A stretch of 64,000 bases of DNA from JAKVCB01 sp965243695 (GCA_965243695.1 CBDEWC010000003.1:45121-109120); one strand, 5' to 3'. Shown: positions 26,367 to 35,963, counted from the first letter of the stretch. The notes: generated by a model from the sequence alone, not told the origin. Numbers and translations are program-made.

Positions 26367-28076
26367 ATGTCGCATTTAGACCCGCAGTTACAGCAATTAA
26401 TCGAAAAAGCAAAAACCAAGGGCTATTTGACCTATCGAGAGGTCAGTACTTATTTGCCCGACGAAGCGGTTGGTACCCAGTGGACCGACAATCTTTTGTC
26501 AGTCCTTGATCAGCACGGCATTCAGCTGGTTGATCATGAAACTGTCGAAACTGTCGAAACTGTCGAAACTGTCGAAACTGTCGAAACTGTCGAAACTGTC
26601 GAAACTGTGGAGCCGCCACAGTCGTTGCCAGGCGGAGACAAGGGGGACCGCAGCTTTATTCTCGAAGACGGATTGCCACAAGGGGGAAACAGCGATCCGA
26701 TTCGCATGTACCTTTCCCAAATGGCGGTGATCCCACTACTGTCGAGAGAAGAAGAGATTGCGATTGCCAAAAAAATTGAACTCACCCGCAAGCAGTTTCG
26801 CCGCAATTTACTTCGTTCCTTTGTCGCGTTGAAGGTGACCGTCAAAACACTCGAGCGTGTGCATTCGGGAGATTTGCCGTTTGATCGCACGATTAAAGTT
26901 TCGTTGACCGAGCGACTGAGCAAGGAGGACGTACAGGCGCGCATGCCATTTCACCTCCCGTTGTTGCGGAATTTAATGGACATGCAGTGCCGCGACTTTG
27001 CGAAGCTCACGCGGAAGTCACTTCCACAAGAAGAGAGGCGTGTTGTGCGGCGGCGTTACCTGCGCCGTCGTGAAAAGATGCTGGTGCTTGTCGAAGAGCT
27101 TAGTTTGAGGACGCGTCGGCTTCAGCCTCTGATTCGAAAGATTGAAGAGATGTCGCGTAAAATGGATGCACTGCGCAAGCAGCTTCGCGACCTTCGCCAG
27201 GAAGGTGGGGCAGAGTCGCACATTGCGTCAGTTCGTTCTGAACTTCGCCAACTCATGATGGAAACTCTGGAAACACCCTCAAGTTTGCGTAAGCGAGCAC
27301 AAGAACTTCGGGGGCAGTTTCGCTGTTTTGAAAATGTCAAGCGAGATCTCTCCAGTGGGAATCTTCGCCTGGTCGTGTCGATTGCCAAAAAATATCGCAA
27401 CCGGGGTTTGAGTTTTCTTGATCTTATTCAGGAAGGCAATACCGGGCTGATGCGGGCGGTCGATAAGTATGAGTATCGGCGGGGATTTAAATTCTCAACC
27501 TATGCAACCTGGTGGATTCGGCAGGCCATCACGCGAGCGATTGCGGATCAGGCGCGTACGATTCGGATTCCGGTCCACATGATTGATGTTCTCACCAAGC
27601 TGCGCAATACCGCCAAGCATTTGCAGCAAGAGATGGGTTGTGAGCCGACAGGTGAAGAAATTGCCTTGGCGGCTGGAGTTCCCCTGGAGGAGGCAGAGCG
27701 GGTTCTAGGTATTGGGCGTCACCCTGTTAGTTTGGATCGTCCTATAGGTGATGGTGACGATTGCAGCTTCGGGGAGTTTGTGGAAGATAACAAAACCGAC
27801 AATCCGCTTAAATTGGCGAATATTGACCTGCTGCGTGAGCGGATTGAGGAACTTCTCAAGACGTTGACCTACCGCGAACGAGAAATTATTCGGCTTCGGT
27901 ATGGACTGGCAGATGGCTACTCCTATACCCTTGAGGAAGTTGGCCGGATTTTTAAGGTGACACGTGAGCGGGTGCGACAAATCGAGGCAAAGGCCGTCGC
28001 TAAGCTGCAAAATCCAGTCCGTAGCCGTTATTTGGAGGGTTTTCTGAGCGGAATGCCTCTCGCTGCTGCTGCCTAG
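26367..28076 (+). CDS. rpoD: Primary RNA polymerase sigma factor
   Basis: 569 residues. A short region 1.1-like start is followed by eight TVE repeats (residues 59-82), then region 1.2 (DPIRMYLSQMAVIPLLSREEE) near 110. A 200-residue Arg/Leu-rich non-conserved region follows. Region 2 comes near 328 (SGNLRLVVSIAKKYRNRGL, DLIQEGNTGLMRAVDKYEYRRG, FSTYATWWIRQAI). Region 3 is IRIPVHMIDVL, and region 4.2 has the helix-turn-helix YTLEEVGRIFKVTRERVRQIE near 520-540. It directs housekeeping transcription. The ATG at 26367 is set by GAGGAG seven bases upstream; the open frame runs back to 26256 without a start signal. A strong terminator follows. It lies 125 bases after dnaG. Confidence 0.96.
   Translation: MSHLDPQLQQLIEKAKTKGYLTYREVSTYLPDEAVGTQWTDNLLSVLDQHGIQLVDHETVETVETVETVETVETVETVETVEPPQSLPGGDKGDRSFILEDGLPQGGNSDPIRMYLSQMAVIPLLSREEEIAIAKKIELTRKQFRRNLLRSFVALKVTVKTLERVHSGDLPFDRTIKVSLTERLSKEDVQARMPFHLPLLRNLMDMQCRDFAKLTRKSLPQEERRVVRRRYLRRREKMLVLVEELSLRTRRLQPLIRKIEEMSRKMDALRKQLRDLRQEGGAESHIASVRSELRQLMMETLETPSSLRKRAQELRGQFRCFENVKRDLSSGNLRLVVSIAKKYRNRGLSFLDLIQEGNTGLMRAVDKYEYRRGFKFSTYATWWIRQAITRAIADQARTIRIPVHMIDVLTKLRNTAKHLQQEMGCEPTGEEIALAAGVPLEEAERVLGIGRHPVSLDRPIGDGDDCSFGEFVEDNKTDNPLKLANIDLLRERIEELLKTLTYREREIIRLRYGLADGYSYTLEEVGRIFKVTRERVRQIEAKAVAKLQNPVRSRYLEGFLSGMPLAAAA
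26541..26612. repeat. 9-bp tandem repeat inside rpoD
   Basis: Seven perfect copies of ACTGTCGAA and an eighth changed copy (ACTGTGGAG). Together they code for eight Thr-Val-Glu units in the linker between region 1.1-like sequence and region 1.2. Unit length keeps the frame when copy number changes. Confidence 0.95.
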
Positions 28077-28112
28077 CGGTGGCGATCCCGGAAGCGGACG
28101 GTTTAAAAAAGG

Positions 28113-28151
28113 CCGAGGAGTTCTCCCGTTAGAATCCTCGGTTTTTTTTTT
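28113..28151 (+). terminator. Intrinsic terminator of rpoD
   Basis: CCGAGGA at 28113 pairs with TCCTCGG at 28135, followed directly by a run of ten T. An A-run before the stem suggests it could also work in reverse. Placed 40 bases after the rpoD stop, so it ends the htrA-dnaG-rpoD transcript. Confidence 0.93.
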
Positions 28152-28286
28152 GCTACCCTCACTCTTTGAGAAAGTTGACGGCAGAGGGGTTGGCAAATGC
28201 CCCGTAACGGAACATAACGAACCTAAGAGCAACGCGGATACCAGTTTCCCCTCCCCTCCCCCGTTTCGAGACCGAGAGCCTTACTA

Positions 28287-28991
28287 ATGACGGTTACTGC
28301 AGTGGCGCTGCGACAATTGCACCGCATTCATCAACAGTTGGCCGAGTTGCGAGACCGACTGGATCGGGGACCGCGAAAAATCAGGGCTTGCGAGGCCAAT
28401 GTTGCCAAAATTTCGGCCGAACTTGACGTGGCGCGAGAAGCAACCCAACAGTCCAAAATGGCCGGCGATCGCAAACAGCTCGATTTGAAAACGGGCGAAC
28501 AAAAGATTGTAGATTATCGCACCAAACTCAACACGGTATCCAGCAATAAGGAGTACCAAACCCTGTTGGAGCAAATTGCTGCGGCCGAAATGGCTAACAG
28601 TGTCCTGTCGGACGAAATCCTCGAAGGGTTTGACAAAATTGACCTGTTTGACACGGTCGACAAAAATGTCGAAAACCGGCTCCAGCTAACGAGTGAAGAA
28701 CTTGAGAAAACCAGGAATGCGGTTCAAGAGGAATCCATCGTGATTCAGGGTGACATTACCCGCTTGGAAGTCGAATTGGTTGAGAGCGAATCAGCTTTGC
28801 CAGCAGATTTTAAGGTTGATTATGATCGGGTTGTGCGCAATAAGGGCGCCGATGCGCTCGCGACGGTGGAAGATGGTGTTTGTAATGGTTGTGGGCAGCA
28901 AATCACGCTGAACATGCAGAGTGAACTACAACTCTCAAAACTTATCTTTTGCAAGTCGTGCGGTTGTTTGCTTTATTTGCCCGAGGTTTAA
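28287..28991 (+). CDS. C4 zinc-ribbon coiled-coil protein
   Basis: 234 residues. About 180 residues of coiled-coil heptads rich in Ala, Glu and Lys (QQLAELRDRLDRGP onward) are followed by a C-terminal zinc ribbon, CNGCG and CKSCGCLLY. This architecture matches the CT398/zf-RING_7 family, linked by others to RNA polymerase or sigma-54 interaction and to flagellar regulation in Chlamydia. Here it lies between rpoD and greA, which supports a transcription-related role; that is inference. ATG start at 28287. A terminator sits 65 bases past the stop. Confidence 0.88.
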   Translation: MTVTAVALRQLHRIHQQLAELRDRLDRGPRKIRACEANVAKISAELDVAREATQQSKMAGDRKQLDLKTGEQKIVDYRTKLNTVSSNKEYQTLLEQIAAAEMANSVLSDEILEGFDKIDLFDTVDKNVENRLQLTSEELEKTRNAVQEESIVIQGDITRLEVELVESESALPADFKVDYDRVVRNKGADALATVEDGVCNGCGQQITLNMQSELQLSKLIFCKSCGCLLYLPEV

Positions 28992-29055
28992 ACCACGATG
29001 GTTTTCTCATAGGGCTTTACATGGCCACCTTGCTGGACGAGAATAAGGGCTGTGG

Positions 29056-29087
29056 GTGGCCTTTCATTGTGAGGCCACTTCTTTTTT
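29056..29087 (+). terminator. Intrinsic terminator of the zinc-ribbon gene
   Basis: GTGGCC and GGCCAC form a 6-bp G/C stem (29056-29061 and 29073-29078), followed by TTC and a six-T run. It lies between the zinc-ribbon gene and greA, so greA has its own promoter in 29090-29200. Confidence 0.82.
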
Positions 29088-29206
29088 GGGCACCTTTTTG
29101 AGGTGCGTTATCGTTTCGGGAGCATTGGGTCTGTTTAAGACCTTTGCGGCTGGACCTCAGTAACCCGATGTCAGGTGTTTTAAAATTTCTGCTTGGAGGT
29201 GTGGTC

Positions 29207-29686
29207 ATGTCCGATCGTATCCCCATGACGCGGGCTGGTTACAACAAAATTAAAGCCGAAATCGAGGAGCTGGAAAATGTCCAGATGCCTGAGATCGAAA
29301 AACGGATTGCGGCTGCTCGTGCGGAAGGTGATTTGAGTGAAAATGCCGAGTATCACGGCGCGCGCGAGTCGCAAGGGATGCTGCAGGCCAAGATCAACAT
29401 GCTCAAAGCCAAGCTTGTCAATGCGGCGATTGTCGATGTCTCAAAGCTTCCCAAAGATCAAGTAGCCTTTAGCTGTCGTGTGGTCGTCAAGGATTTGGAA
29501 TTTGGTGATTCCGAAGAATTTGTCCTGGTGGGTGCTGGCGAAGAAGATTACGACCTCGGCAAGATTAACATCACCAGCCCGCTGGCCCAGGGCTTGTTGG
29601 GTAAGAAGGTCGGCGAAAAAGCAGAAGTTGAAGTACCCGCCGGTATCAATCGGTTTGAAATCCTGGAAATACACTACGACACATAA
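29207..29686 (+). CDS. greA: Transcription elongation factor GreA
   Basis: 159 residues. The N-terminal coiled coil (YNKIKAEIEELENVQMPEIEKRI) carries the acidic tip EGDLSENAEYHGA, which reaches the polymerase active site to stimulate cleavage of backtracked RNA. The C-terminal FKBP-like domain includes ITSPLAQGLLGKKVG and VPAGINRFEILEI. The ATG at 29207 follows GGAGG about nine bases upstream and starts family sequence; the frame is open back to 29144. Preceded by the terminator at 29056 and converging with the RND permease gene. Confidence 0.95.
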   Translation: MSDRIPMTRAGYNKIKAEIEELENVQMPEIEKRIAAARAEGDLSENAEYHGARESQGMLQAKINMLKAKLVNAAIVDVSKLPKDQVAFSCRVVVKDLEFGDSEEFVLVGAGEEDYDLGKINITSPLAQGLLGKKVGEKAEVEVPAGINRFEILEIHYDT

Positions 29687-29860
29687 GCCCTCCAGCGTGA
29701 TTGCACCAGATTTTCTCTTTTGCTGGGAGTGGCAGGCAAGGTCGTAACGCGGCTGGAGTTGGTTGTTTCGGTTACTACGGACAGGCCATCAACGGCGGGT
29801 GCAGGTTTTCGGAAAAGGTCTCTTTTTGATTTTCCTCGTTCCGGTGGCATCGAACGTGCC

Positions 29861-32800
29861 TTAGCTTTCACGGATTGGTACGGTAGAAGAGGTGTTGTGA
29901 AAGCTGTAGGCCAGGCTGTAACAGACGGGGATTACGATAAGTGTCAGGATGGTCGCGAAGGCCAGGCCAAACACCACCGCGCCAGTCAGGGGTTGCCAGA
30001 ATTCAGCTCCGCCAGAAATGTTCAGTAGGAGCGGGAGTAACCCGCCGATGGTTGTCACGGTGGTCAAGATAACGGGCCTAAGTCGATTGATACCCGCTTC
30101 ATGAATGGCTTCGTCGACAGACAGGCCTCGTCGACGCCCTTGGTTGGTGAAATCGACCAGTACGATGGCATCGTTGACAACGATGCCCGTCAGACTCACC
30201 AACCCGATAAAGGAAGCCAGGCTAAAAGGGAATCCACAAAACCACATTCCGAACACGACGCCAATAAAGCTCAATGGCACCGTCGTCATGACGACCAGGC
30301 TTTGCCGCATGCTGTTGAATTGCAGCACAAGAATAGTCAAGATTAGAACCACGGCTATCGACATGCTGATCAAGAGATAACGAAAGTTCTTGTCGCGTTC
30401 GTCATTTTCGCCGACAAATTCAGCCTTCACACCTTCTGAGTTTGTCGTGGTGCTTCCCAAGAAAACCTTGGGGATCCCTTCGATACTGGTTTCGGCATCT
30501 TGGGACGGTGCGAACCCATACTTCGGAAGTACTTCCTCGGCTAAAACAAGAAACACGTCATCAGGTGAGAGGTTTTTACTCACGTCACATTTTGCCAGTA
30601 CTGCCCGCTTGCGGTCGTAGCGGTTGATCGCATAGAGTCCCATGTCACGGTGAATGTCGGCAAGTTGGCCGATGGTAGCCTTCTTGCCTGTTGGGCTGGT
30701 AACCATCAGGCGGCGCAAATCTTCCGGGTGCTGCTGGTATTCGGGGGCAAGTTGAAGGCGGAGATTGACATCTTCGTCATCGAGCGTGACCTGAATGGTG
30801 GTGTCACCTGCAATGGCGGTTTGAATTGCGCGGGCAATCTGCATGTCGGTCAACCCGAACAGGCCAACGATGTCAGGCTTGGGTTCGATGATCAATTGGG
30901 GATTGTCCGGGCGGAAATCGGTAGAGGCGTCAACTGTTCCCGGAATTCTGGCAAGTCTGGCGGCAATATTTTTGGCAAGAGTTCCCAGTTGTTCAAGGTT
31001 GTCGCCGGTAAGTCGTACGGCAACATCAGAACCTCCTGGTGGTCCGTCTTCGGCCTCTTTGATTCGGATCTTCATTCCGGGAAGGAGTTTGATGTTTTTG
31101 CGAAGATAAGCAATGACCTCCTGTTCGTGGATAGAGCGGTCCATAGGAGGTAAAAGTTCCACCATCACCTGGCCAAATTCCGGTCCGTTTGCAGCATCTT
31201 CATCAAGTCTCGTCGCTAATCCCTGTGAAGATCCGACCGAAGTGACATAGCTTAGTAGAACTCCTTTGTCCTCCCAGGTTCGTAGTGGTTCAGTGATCAC
31301 ATCAGCAGCGGCCAATGTTTGCTCAATGTTGTAGCCAAGGGGAAGTTCGTAGTGCACCGTGAATTGTCCACGATCGCTTGGTGGAAAGAATTCGAAACCA
31401 ATTTGGCGAATCAGAATCGAGGCACTCCAAATGGCGATTCCACACCAAAAAACCACCAGGAGTCGGTATCGGAGAGCGAAGCGAAGGCACGACGCGTATG
31501 CCTGTGTAAATATTCCCGCGTTGGGGCGTATTTGGTTTGTTGCCGGTAAGGTTGAGTCGGAGTTGTTCTGTGGTGTTGCAGAGAGAGATGGAGAAGCGTC
31601 GAGTTGGGATGGGCACCGGCGGCGATACCAGAGGGCAGCGAGTGTGGGAATCAGGAAATGGTCAACAAGAATGGAGCCAACCAGTGCGACTGAAACCACC
31701 TTGGGCATAACCCCCATGAAATCACCCATAATGCCAGGGACCAGCAGCATGGGCAAATAGGCGGCAATAGTCGTCATGTCGGCGGCAATGACCGGGACTC
31801 CAACCTCTGCAATTCCCTGCTTGGCCGCTGCAACCGGTTCTTCACCGCGTTCAATGTGACGATGGATATTCTCGGCGACAATAATGGCTCCGTCGACCAC
31901 CATTCCGAGTACAAGAATGAAGCTAAAAACGACCATGTTCGAGACGGGAATGCCCGTCACGAACAAGAAAATCAAGGCGACGGCCATGCTCAATGGGATG
32001 GATATCAATACCAGGATCGAGATTCGCATGCCCATCGACCAGGCTAGAATGATCAGGACCAGCATTGCCCCGAACAAAGCGCTGGAGCCGAGTACGCGGA
32101 ACATTACCCAGATTTCTGCAGAAGTATCGCGGGTTGTGGAGAAATCGAGATCGGGATATTGCTGGGCCAGTTCTTCGACCTTGGCCTTGATCGCTCGGGC
32201 TGCCCCGAGGGTGTTAATGTCAGCTTCTTTGTTGACGATGATCGTCGCGCTGTTTTTCCCGTTGAGCTGCGCGAGGTTTTTTACCCGGCGATGCGTGTCG
32301 AGGACTTCCGCCACGTCGTTCACTCGAATGATACGACCCTCCTCGCTGGATACAATTGCCTGCTTGATATCGTCGACACCCCGAAATTTGGCTTCGTTTT
32401 GAACCGTACGGTCAATGTCACCGGTGTTAAAGGCGCCAGCGGGTATCTCTGCATGAAAATCGGCCAGAGCTTGTCGGATCTGGGCCAACGATAGGCCGTA
32501 TTGGGTCATCAGGTCGGGAAACACGTTGACGTGGAGCTCCCGTTCCTTGCCACCGAACAACTGCGTATTTGCTATGCCATCGACCGTTTCAAGCTGTTGT
32601 TGGACGTCTTCGGCGATTTGCTTGAGAGTCCGCTCATCAAAACCGGGTGGCGCAATAATGTTCACCAGCATCAGCGGGAATCCGTCGAAGTCAATCTCGG
32701 TTACCACCGGTTGCACTTCTCGCCCGACGGGAAGTTGATTGCGGATTCGATCTACCAGGTCTTTTACTTCGCGGCGGGCTTCGTCTGGGGCGACACCGTC

Positions 32801-33109
32801 CAGGAATACAACCTGAATCACACTCGATCCGCGCATGCTGGTGGAAGCAATAAAGTCAACACTTTGGAGTTCATTGAGAACGTCCTCTACCTTGCGGGCA
32901 ATTTCATTTTCTGCTTCGCTCGGTTGTGCGTCTGGGTAGGGGATGGCAACGAGAACGATGGCCTTCGTGATGGCGGGCGTTCGTTGGACTGGGGTGTAGA
33001 GGGCTACATAGGTTGCCAGGAAAATCACCAAGATGGTGATCACGATAACAAACCGTGGGTGGTCGATAGCCTGATTGCTAAGATTTTTCATGACGCGGAT
33101 CTGTTCCAC
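29861..33109 (-). CDS. RND efflux permease
   Basis: 1082 residues in the two-fold RND layout: a first helix (FVIVITILVIFLATYVALY), a large periplasmic loop, a helix bundle, then the repeat. TM4 holds GMVVDGAIIVAEN near residue 406, with one Asp where AcrB has two. The final bundle contains SLTGIVVNDAIVLVDF and PVILTTVTTIGGLLPL. It should export small molecules by proton antiport. The central loop has a Ser/Pro/Asn-rich insert near residue 500. The GTG at 33109 or ATG at 33091 may start it; neither has a strong ribosome site. The adaptor gene is directly upstream with a 24-base gap. No TolC gene is in this pair, so another locus must supply the outer-membrane channel. Confidence 0.93.
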   Translation of the reverse strand: MEQIRVMKNLSNQAIDHPRFVIVITILVIFLATYVALYTPVQRTPAITKAIVLVAIPYPDAQPSEAENEIARKVEDVLNELQSVDFIASTSMRGSSVIQVVFLDGVAPDEARREVKDLVDRIRNQLPVGREVQPVVTEIDFDGFPLMLVNIIAPPGFDERTLKQIAEDVQQQLETVDGIANTQLFGGKERELHVNVFPDLMTQYGLSLAQIRQALADFHAEIPAGAFNTGDIDRTVQNEAKFRGVDDIKQAIVSSEEGRIIRVNDVAEVLDTHRRVKNLAQLNGKNSATIIVNKEADINTLGAARAIKAKVEELAQQYPDLDFSTTRDTSAEIWVMFRVLGSSALFGAMLVLIILAWSMGMRISILVLISIPLSMAVALIFLFVTGIPVSNMVVFSFILVLGMVVDGAIIVAENIHRHIERGEEPVAAAKQGIAEVGVPVIAADMTTIAAYLPMLLVPGIMGDFMGVMPKVVSVALVGSILVDHFLIPTLAALWYRRRCPSQLDASPSLSATPQNNSDSTLPATNQIRPNAGIFTQAYASCLRFALRYRLLVVFWCGIAIWSASILIRQIGFEFFPPSDRGQFTVHYELPLGYNIEQTLAAADVITEPLRTWEDKGVLLSYVTSVGSSQGLATRLDEDAANGPEFGQVMVELLPPMDRSIHEQEVIAYLRKNIKLLPGMKIRIKEAEDGPPGGSDVAVRLTGDNLEQLGTLAKNIAARLARIPGTVDASTDFRPDNPQLIIEPKPDIVGLFGLTDMQIARAIQTAIAGDTTIQVTLDDEDVNLRLQLAPEYQQHPEDLRRLMVTSPTGKKATIGQLADIHRDMGLYAINRYDRKRAVLAKCDVSKNLSPDDVFLVLAEEVLPKYGFAPSQDAETSIEGIPKVFLGSTTTNSEGVKAEFVGENDERDKNFRYLLISMSIAVVLILTILVLQFNSMRQSLVVMTTVPLSFIGVVFGMWFCGFPFSLASFIGLVSLTGIVVNDAIVLVDFTNQGRRRGLSVDEAIHEAGINRLRPVILTTVTTIGGLLPLLLNISGGAEFWQPLTGAVVFGLAFATILTLIVIPVCYSLAYSFHNTSSTVPIRES

Positions 33110-33133
33110 GGAGACATCTGGCAGCGATGAGTT

Positions 33134-34474
33134 TTAGAGCTTGATTTTCCGCCCGGCTGAACCGGGTGGATGGGTTCCCGGTCCAGAAAACCTTGCTCGA
33201 TTGACTGGTTCCTGCTGGTGATCGTCGCTTGCTTGCTTAATGACGCGTACTAATTGCCCGTTGGAAATTCGTTGTTGTCCCCGGACAATAATTTGATCGA
33301 GAGTATATTCGTCAGCAGGTACCAGGATGCGCGAACCCTGGTCGACCCAGTGGGACAAGAGCACACGGTGCGCTTTTTGCACCTCCGCCATGCCGGTGTT
33401 CCAGAACATCGCTTTAAGTGGCCTCGCTTCACTTTTGATCGTGAAAACGTATGCCTCGCGTCCCCGAAAAATAACGGCCGTTTCAGGAATTTGATATGCC
33501 TCGATTCGATCGGTAACGATTTGGGCCGTGGCCACCATGCCGGCACGCAGTGAGTGGTCTTCATTCGGGATGCGAATCTCGACTTCAAAGAGTCCGGTGC
33601 GAGCGTCGGCAATTTGGGCGATGCGGTAGACTTCGCCATCGATTGCAGGGCGTTGTTCACCAAACCGGTTGCGACCTTCGAGTACTACGTGGGCACGGAA
33701 TACGCGATCCTCGGGATCCCCTGTCTGGTCGCGACCATTTTGGGCGACCTGTCTGGCGCGTGATTGCAGGTCGTAGACTTGCGATTCGGGAACGTCGACC
33801 ACCAACAGCATATGGTCATTTTCCACTAACTGGAAAGCAGTCTGGTTGGCCTGCACAGACTCACCTAGATTCACCTTTCGTTGAGATATGACCGAGTCGA
33901 CAGGCGAGGTCAGTGCCGCATCTTCGAGGTTCTTAAGCGCAATCTCCTGTTGTGCGCGAGCCATGGCCAGTTCGGTCAGCTGTTCCTGGACTTCCGTCTC
34001 AGTAACGGCTCGCGGATTGCGTTCCTGCAATTCCCGAATCCGGTTCATGTCGGTCGTTGCTTCTTCCAGGCCGGCAACTGCTTCACTGGTGCGGGCTTTA
34101 AAAGTCCGATCATCAAGTCGGGCAAGCACTTGGCCTGCAGTGACCCGGTCCCCATCGTCCAGTGGTTTGCCTTCTTGATTGGTGCCGATTCCCTTGACCC
34201 GCCCGGCAACTTCAAAGGCCAGTGTATAGGTTTCCCAGGGACGGATCTTCCCGCTGAACGTGGCTGTGATTTCAGACATTTGTGGGCGGAAAGGCTCGGT
34301 TGCCACCAGCGGTCGCGATTCTGCCAATTTAGAGACCGATTCAATCAACTGCTTGCCTTTAGATTCACCGTCCACAATATTGCGACGGCTTACTTGCCAC
34401 ATTATCAACGCGGCAAAGACCGTCAATGTGATTAGGGCGATGTAACGGAGTATTTGTTGCGCGGGTTGCGGCAT
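33134..34474 (-). CDS. RND periplasmic adaptor (membrane fusion protein)
   Basis: 446 residues. An N-terminal helix (IALITLTVFAALIMWQV) anchors it. The barrel-sandwich (lipoyl-like) part comprises YTLAFEVAGRVKGI, GDRVTAGQVLARLDD and later NLGESVQANQTAFQLV. A helical hairpin of about 60 residues (TDMNRIRELQERN) lies between the halves, and beta-barrel and proximal domains follow. It bridges the inner-membrane permease and an outer-membrane channel. The C-terminal 40 residues are a polar tail. ATG start at 34474; it overlaps nothing and precedes the permease by 24 bases. Confidence 0.92.
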   Translation of the reverse strand: MPQPAQQILRYIALITLTVFAALIMWQVSRRNIVDGESKGKQLIESVSKLAESRPLVATEPFRPQMSEITATFSGKIRPWETYTLAFEVAGRVKGIGTNQEGKPLDDGDRVTAGQVLARLDDRTFKARTSEAVAGLEEATTDMNRIRELQERNPRAVTETEVQEQLTELAMARAQQEIALKNLEDAALTSPVDSVISQRKVNLGESVQANQTAFQLVENDHMLLVVDVPESQVYDLQSRARQVAQNGRDQTGDPEDRVFRAHVVLEGRNRFGEQRPAIDGEVYRIAQIADARTGLFEVEIRIPNEDHSLRAGMVATAQIVTDRIEAYQIPETAVIFRGREAYVFTIKSEARPLKAMFWNTGMAEVQKAHRVLLSHWVDQGSRILVPADEYTLDQIIVRGQQRISNGQLVRVIKQASDDHQQEPVNRARFSGPGTHPPGSAGRKIKL

Positions 34475-34635
34475 AAAATGTCGTGGGGGCGTGAGGGGGC
34501 AGGGTGGAGAAACCTGGCTGAGAGTCGGCCCTTTGCTTCGAAAGGGCCCATTCAGCTACAGTCATCCGCTAAATCCATCATAGCGCCGAAACGGGTCAGC
34601 GACAATATTTACCCCGTGTTCTCCACGTAATATTG

Positions 34636-34938
34636 TCAGTTTGATTCAATGAGCCGGATACAACGGCCTTGCAGTTCGTCCGGATCGACGTTGAGAAATA
34701 AGAATCGCTTGCGTGGAGATGTCGCTCCAGCAAGCAAATGGACCGACGATTTGGAGACACAAAAAACCTGGCTCAACAGGTTGACGACGGCCTTATTGGC
34801 CTTTCCTTTTTCAGCCGCTGCGGTCACTGAAACACGCAGTATTCCGTGATGCTAGCCAATGACTCGATTGTGACTTCCTCCGGCGTGAACCCGTACCGGT
34901 AGGACTGCCCCACGACCGTGCCCCTGGACATGAATCAT
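34636..34938 (-). pseudogene. DUF167 (YggU family) gene interrupted by an in-frame TAG
   Basis: Read from the ATG at 34938, the frame gives MIHVQGHGRGAVLPVRVHAG and then SHNRVIG, followed by TAG at 34852-34854. Without any frame change it continues as HHGILRVSVTAAAEKGKANK and ends with a KSSVHLLAGATSPRKRFLFL stretch. Both halves match successive parts of the small DUF167 fold (VRV-AGA, GxLxVxVTAxxExGKANxA, KSSVxLxxGxTSxxKR). So one nonsense codon splits an otherwise intact 100-residue protein. The start ATG overlaps the TGA of the CPBP gene (ATGA), as expected for a real coupled gene. A recent mutation, a sequencing error or stop readthrough are all possible. The family's function is unknown. 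Confidence 0.85.
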
Positions 34939-35963
34939 GGCCCCCCTCCCGATTGGTTCAGGATCTGTGTAAGTAACATACCCATCGACCATCCGTTGAA
35001 CAGCATGTGTGTGACGATGCAGGGAACGATCCGGTGCGTTTGATGGTAGGTGTAGCCAAGAATAATTGCCAAAAAGAAGATGGCAACCGGATCGGGGCCA
35101 TGACCCAAGTGGGCACAGGCAAACAGAAGGGAGCTGACGCCGATTGGGACCCATCCATAAGGGAGTCCCCAGCCTCCCTGTGGCGGTTTTGTCGCCAGCA
35201 GGAAAGTCGGTTGTGGGTCAATCAGGGTGTCAGGCTTGGATAGACCGGTACTGCTGAACGCAGCACCGGTTACTTCCTGGGAGTCGGAACGGATGTCAAC
35301 ATCGAGTGACGTTGAGTTGGCAGCGACTCGAGCGGTTTCCCATTTTTCCAGAGAACCTTGCAGGAACAATCGAAATGCCAGTTCTTCACAAATCGGGGCG
35401 ACGATCACTGCCATCAGAAAACCAGCGACAATCAAAACTGGGGTTGGTTCCTGAAGTAACATCTTCAGCAGCGGGTGGTTTGAAGGTTGTTCAAGTTGAT
35501 GGATCAGGAGTGCCTGTATCCCGTAGACAGGTATCATTGTTGATAACCAACCGAGAAATCCAAATTTTCCGTCGCGGATGAATTCAGAGACTTTGTTTGG
35601 CAATCCAAAATCGCGCCAGCTCGCACCGGAGGTTACGCCAATCAGGATGACGGCGACGGAGGTTATCAAAAGCATGAGAAAAGCGGATTCGGCAATTTGC
35701 GTGGCCATTTCCAGAGGGGAAATCCCATCCAGGTTGGGTTGCTCAGCGCCTGACACGAAGTTCCATACGGCGATCAGTACGATCGTCAATGCCAGAAGGG
35801 ATGCACCGGCGCCCCATGGCACGGGGCATCTGGGTTCGAATTTAAGGATGGGTTTTTTGTGCAGGCAGCGAACCAGAATGGCATACCAAACCAAAACGCA
35901 TGCGAAAAGGGCGGCGGCTACCAGGGCGAGAACCCACGGACTGACATCGACTTGGTCTCGCAT
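34935..35963 (-). CDS. CPBP-family intramembrane metalloprotease
   Basis: 342 residues with six to eight hydrophobic helices. The motif residues are present in order: APICEELAFRLF (EExxxR), then CAHLGHGPDP and IVTHMLFNG, each with a His. These form the zinc-free or metal-linked active site of the CAAX-protease/bacteriocin-processing family. A polar 70-residue insert (TGAAFSSTGLSKPD) between the first and second motif is unusual. Its role could be prenyl-type processing, self-immunity or stress signalling; not determinable here. ATG start region at 35963. The TGA overlaps the start of the interrupted DUF167 gene. pgsA is 110 bases upstream. Confidence 0.88.
   Translation of the reverse strand: MRDQVDVSPWVLALVAAALFACVLVWYAILVRCLHKKPILKFEPRCPVPWGAGASLLALTIVLIAVWNFVSGAEQPNLDGISPLEMATQIAESAFLMLLITSVAVILIGVTSGASWRDFGLPNKVSEFIRDGKFGFLGWLSTMIPVYGIQALLIHQLEQPSNHPLLKMLLQEPTPVLIVAGFLMAVIVAPICEELAFRLFLQGSLEKWETARVAANSTSLDVDIRSDSQEVTGAAFSSTGLSKPDTLIDPQPTFLLATKPPQGGWGLPYGWVPIGVSSLLFACAHLGHGPDPVAIFFLAIILGYTYHQTHRIVPCIVTHMLFNGWSMGMLLTQILNQSGGGP

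Noticed and set aside
34636..34827. 63-residue frame as a complete small protein
   Set aside because: It begins in the middle of the DUF167 fold. The missing front is in the same frame just upstream of the TAG, so it is half of a broken gene.
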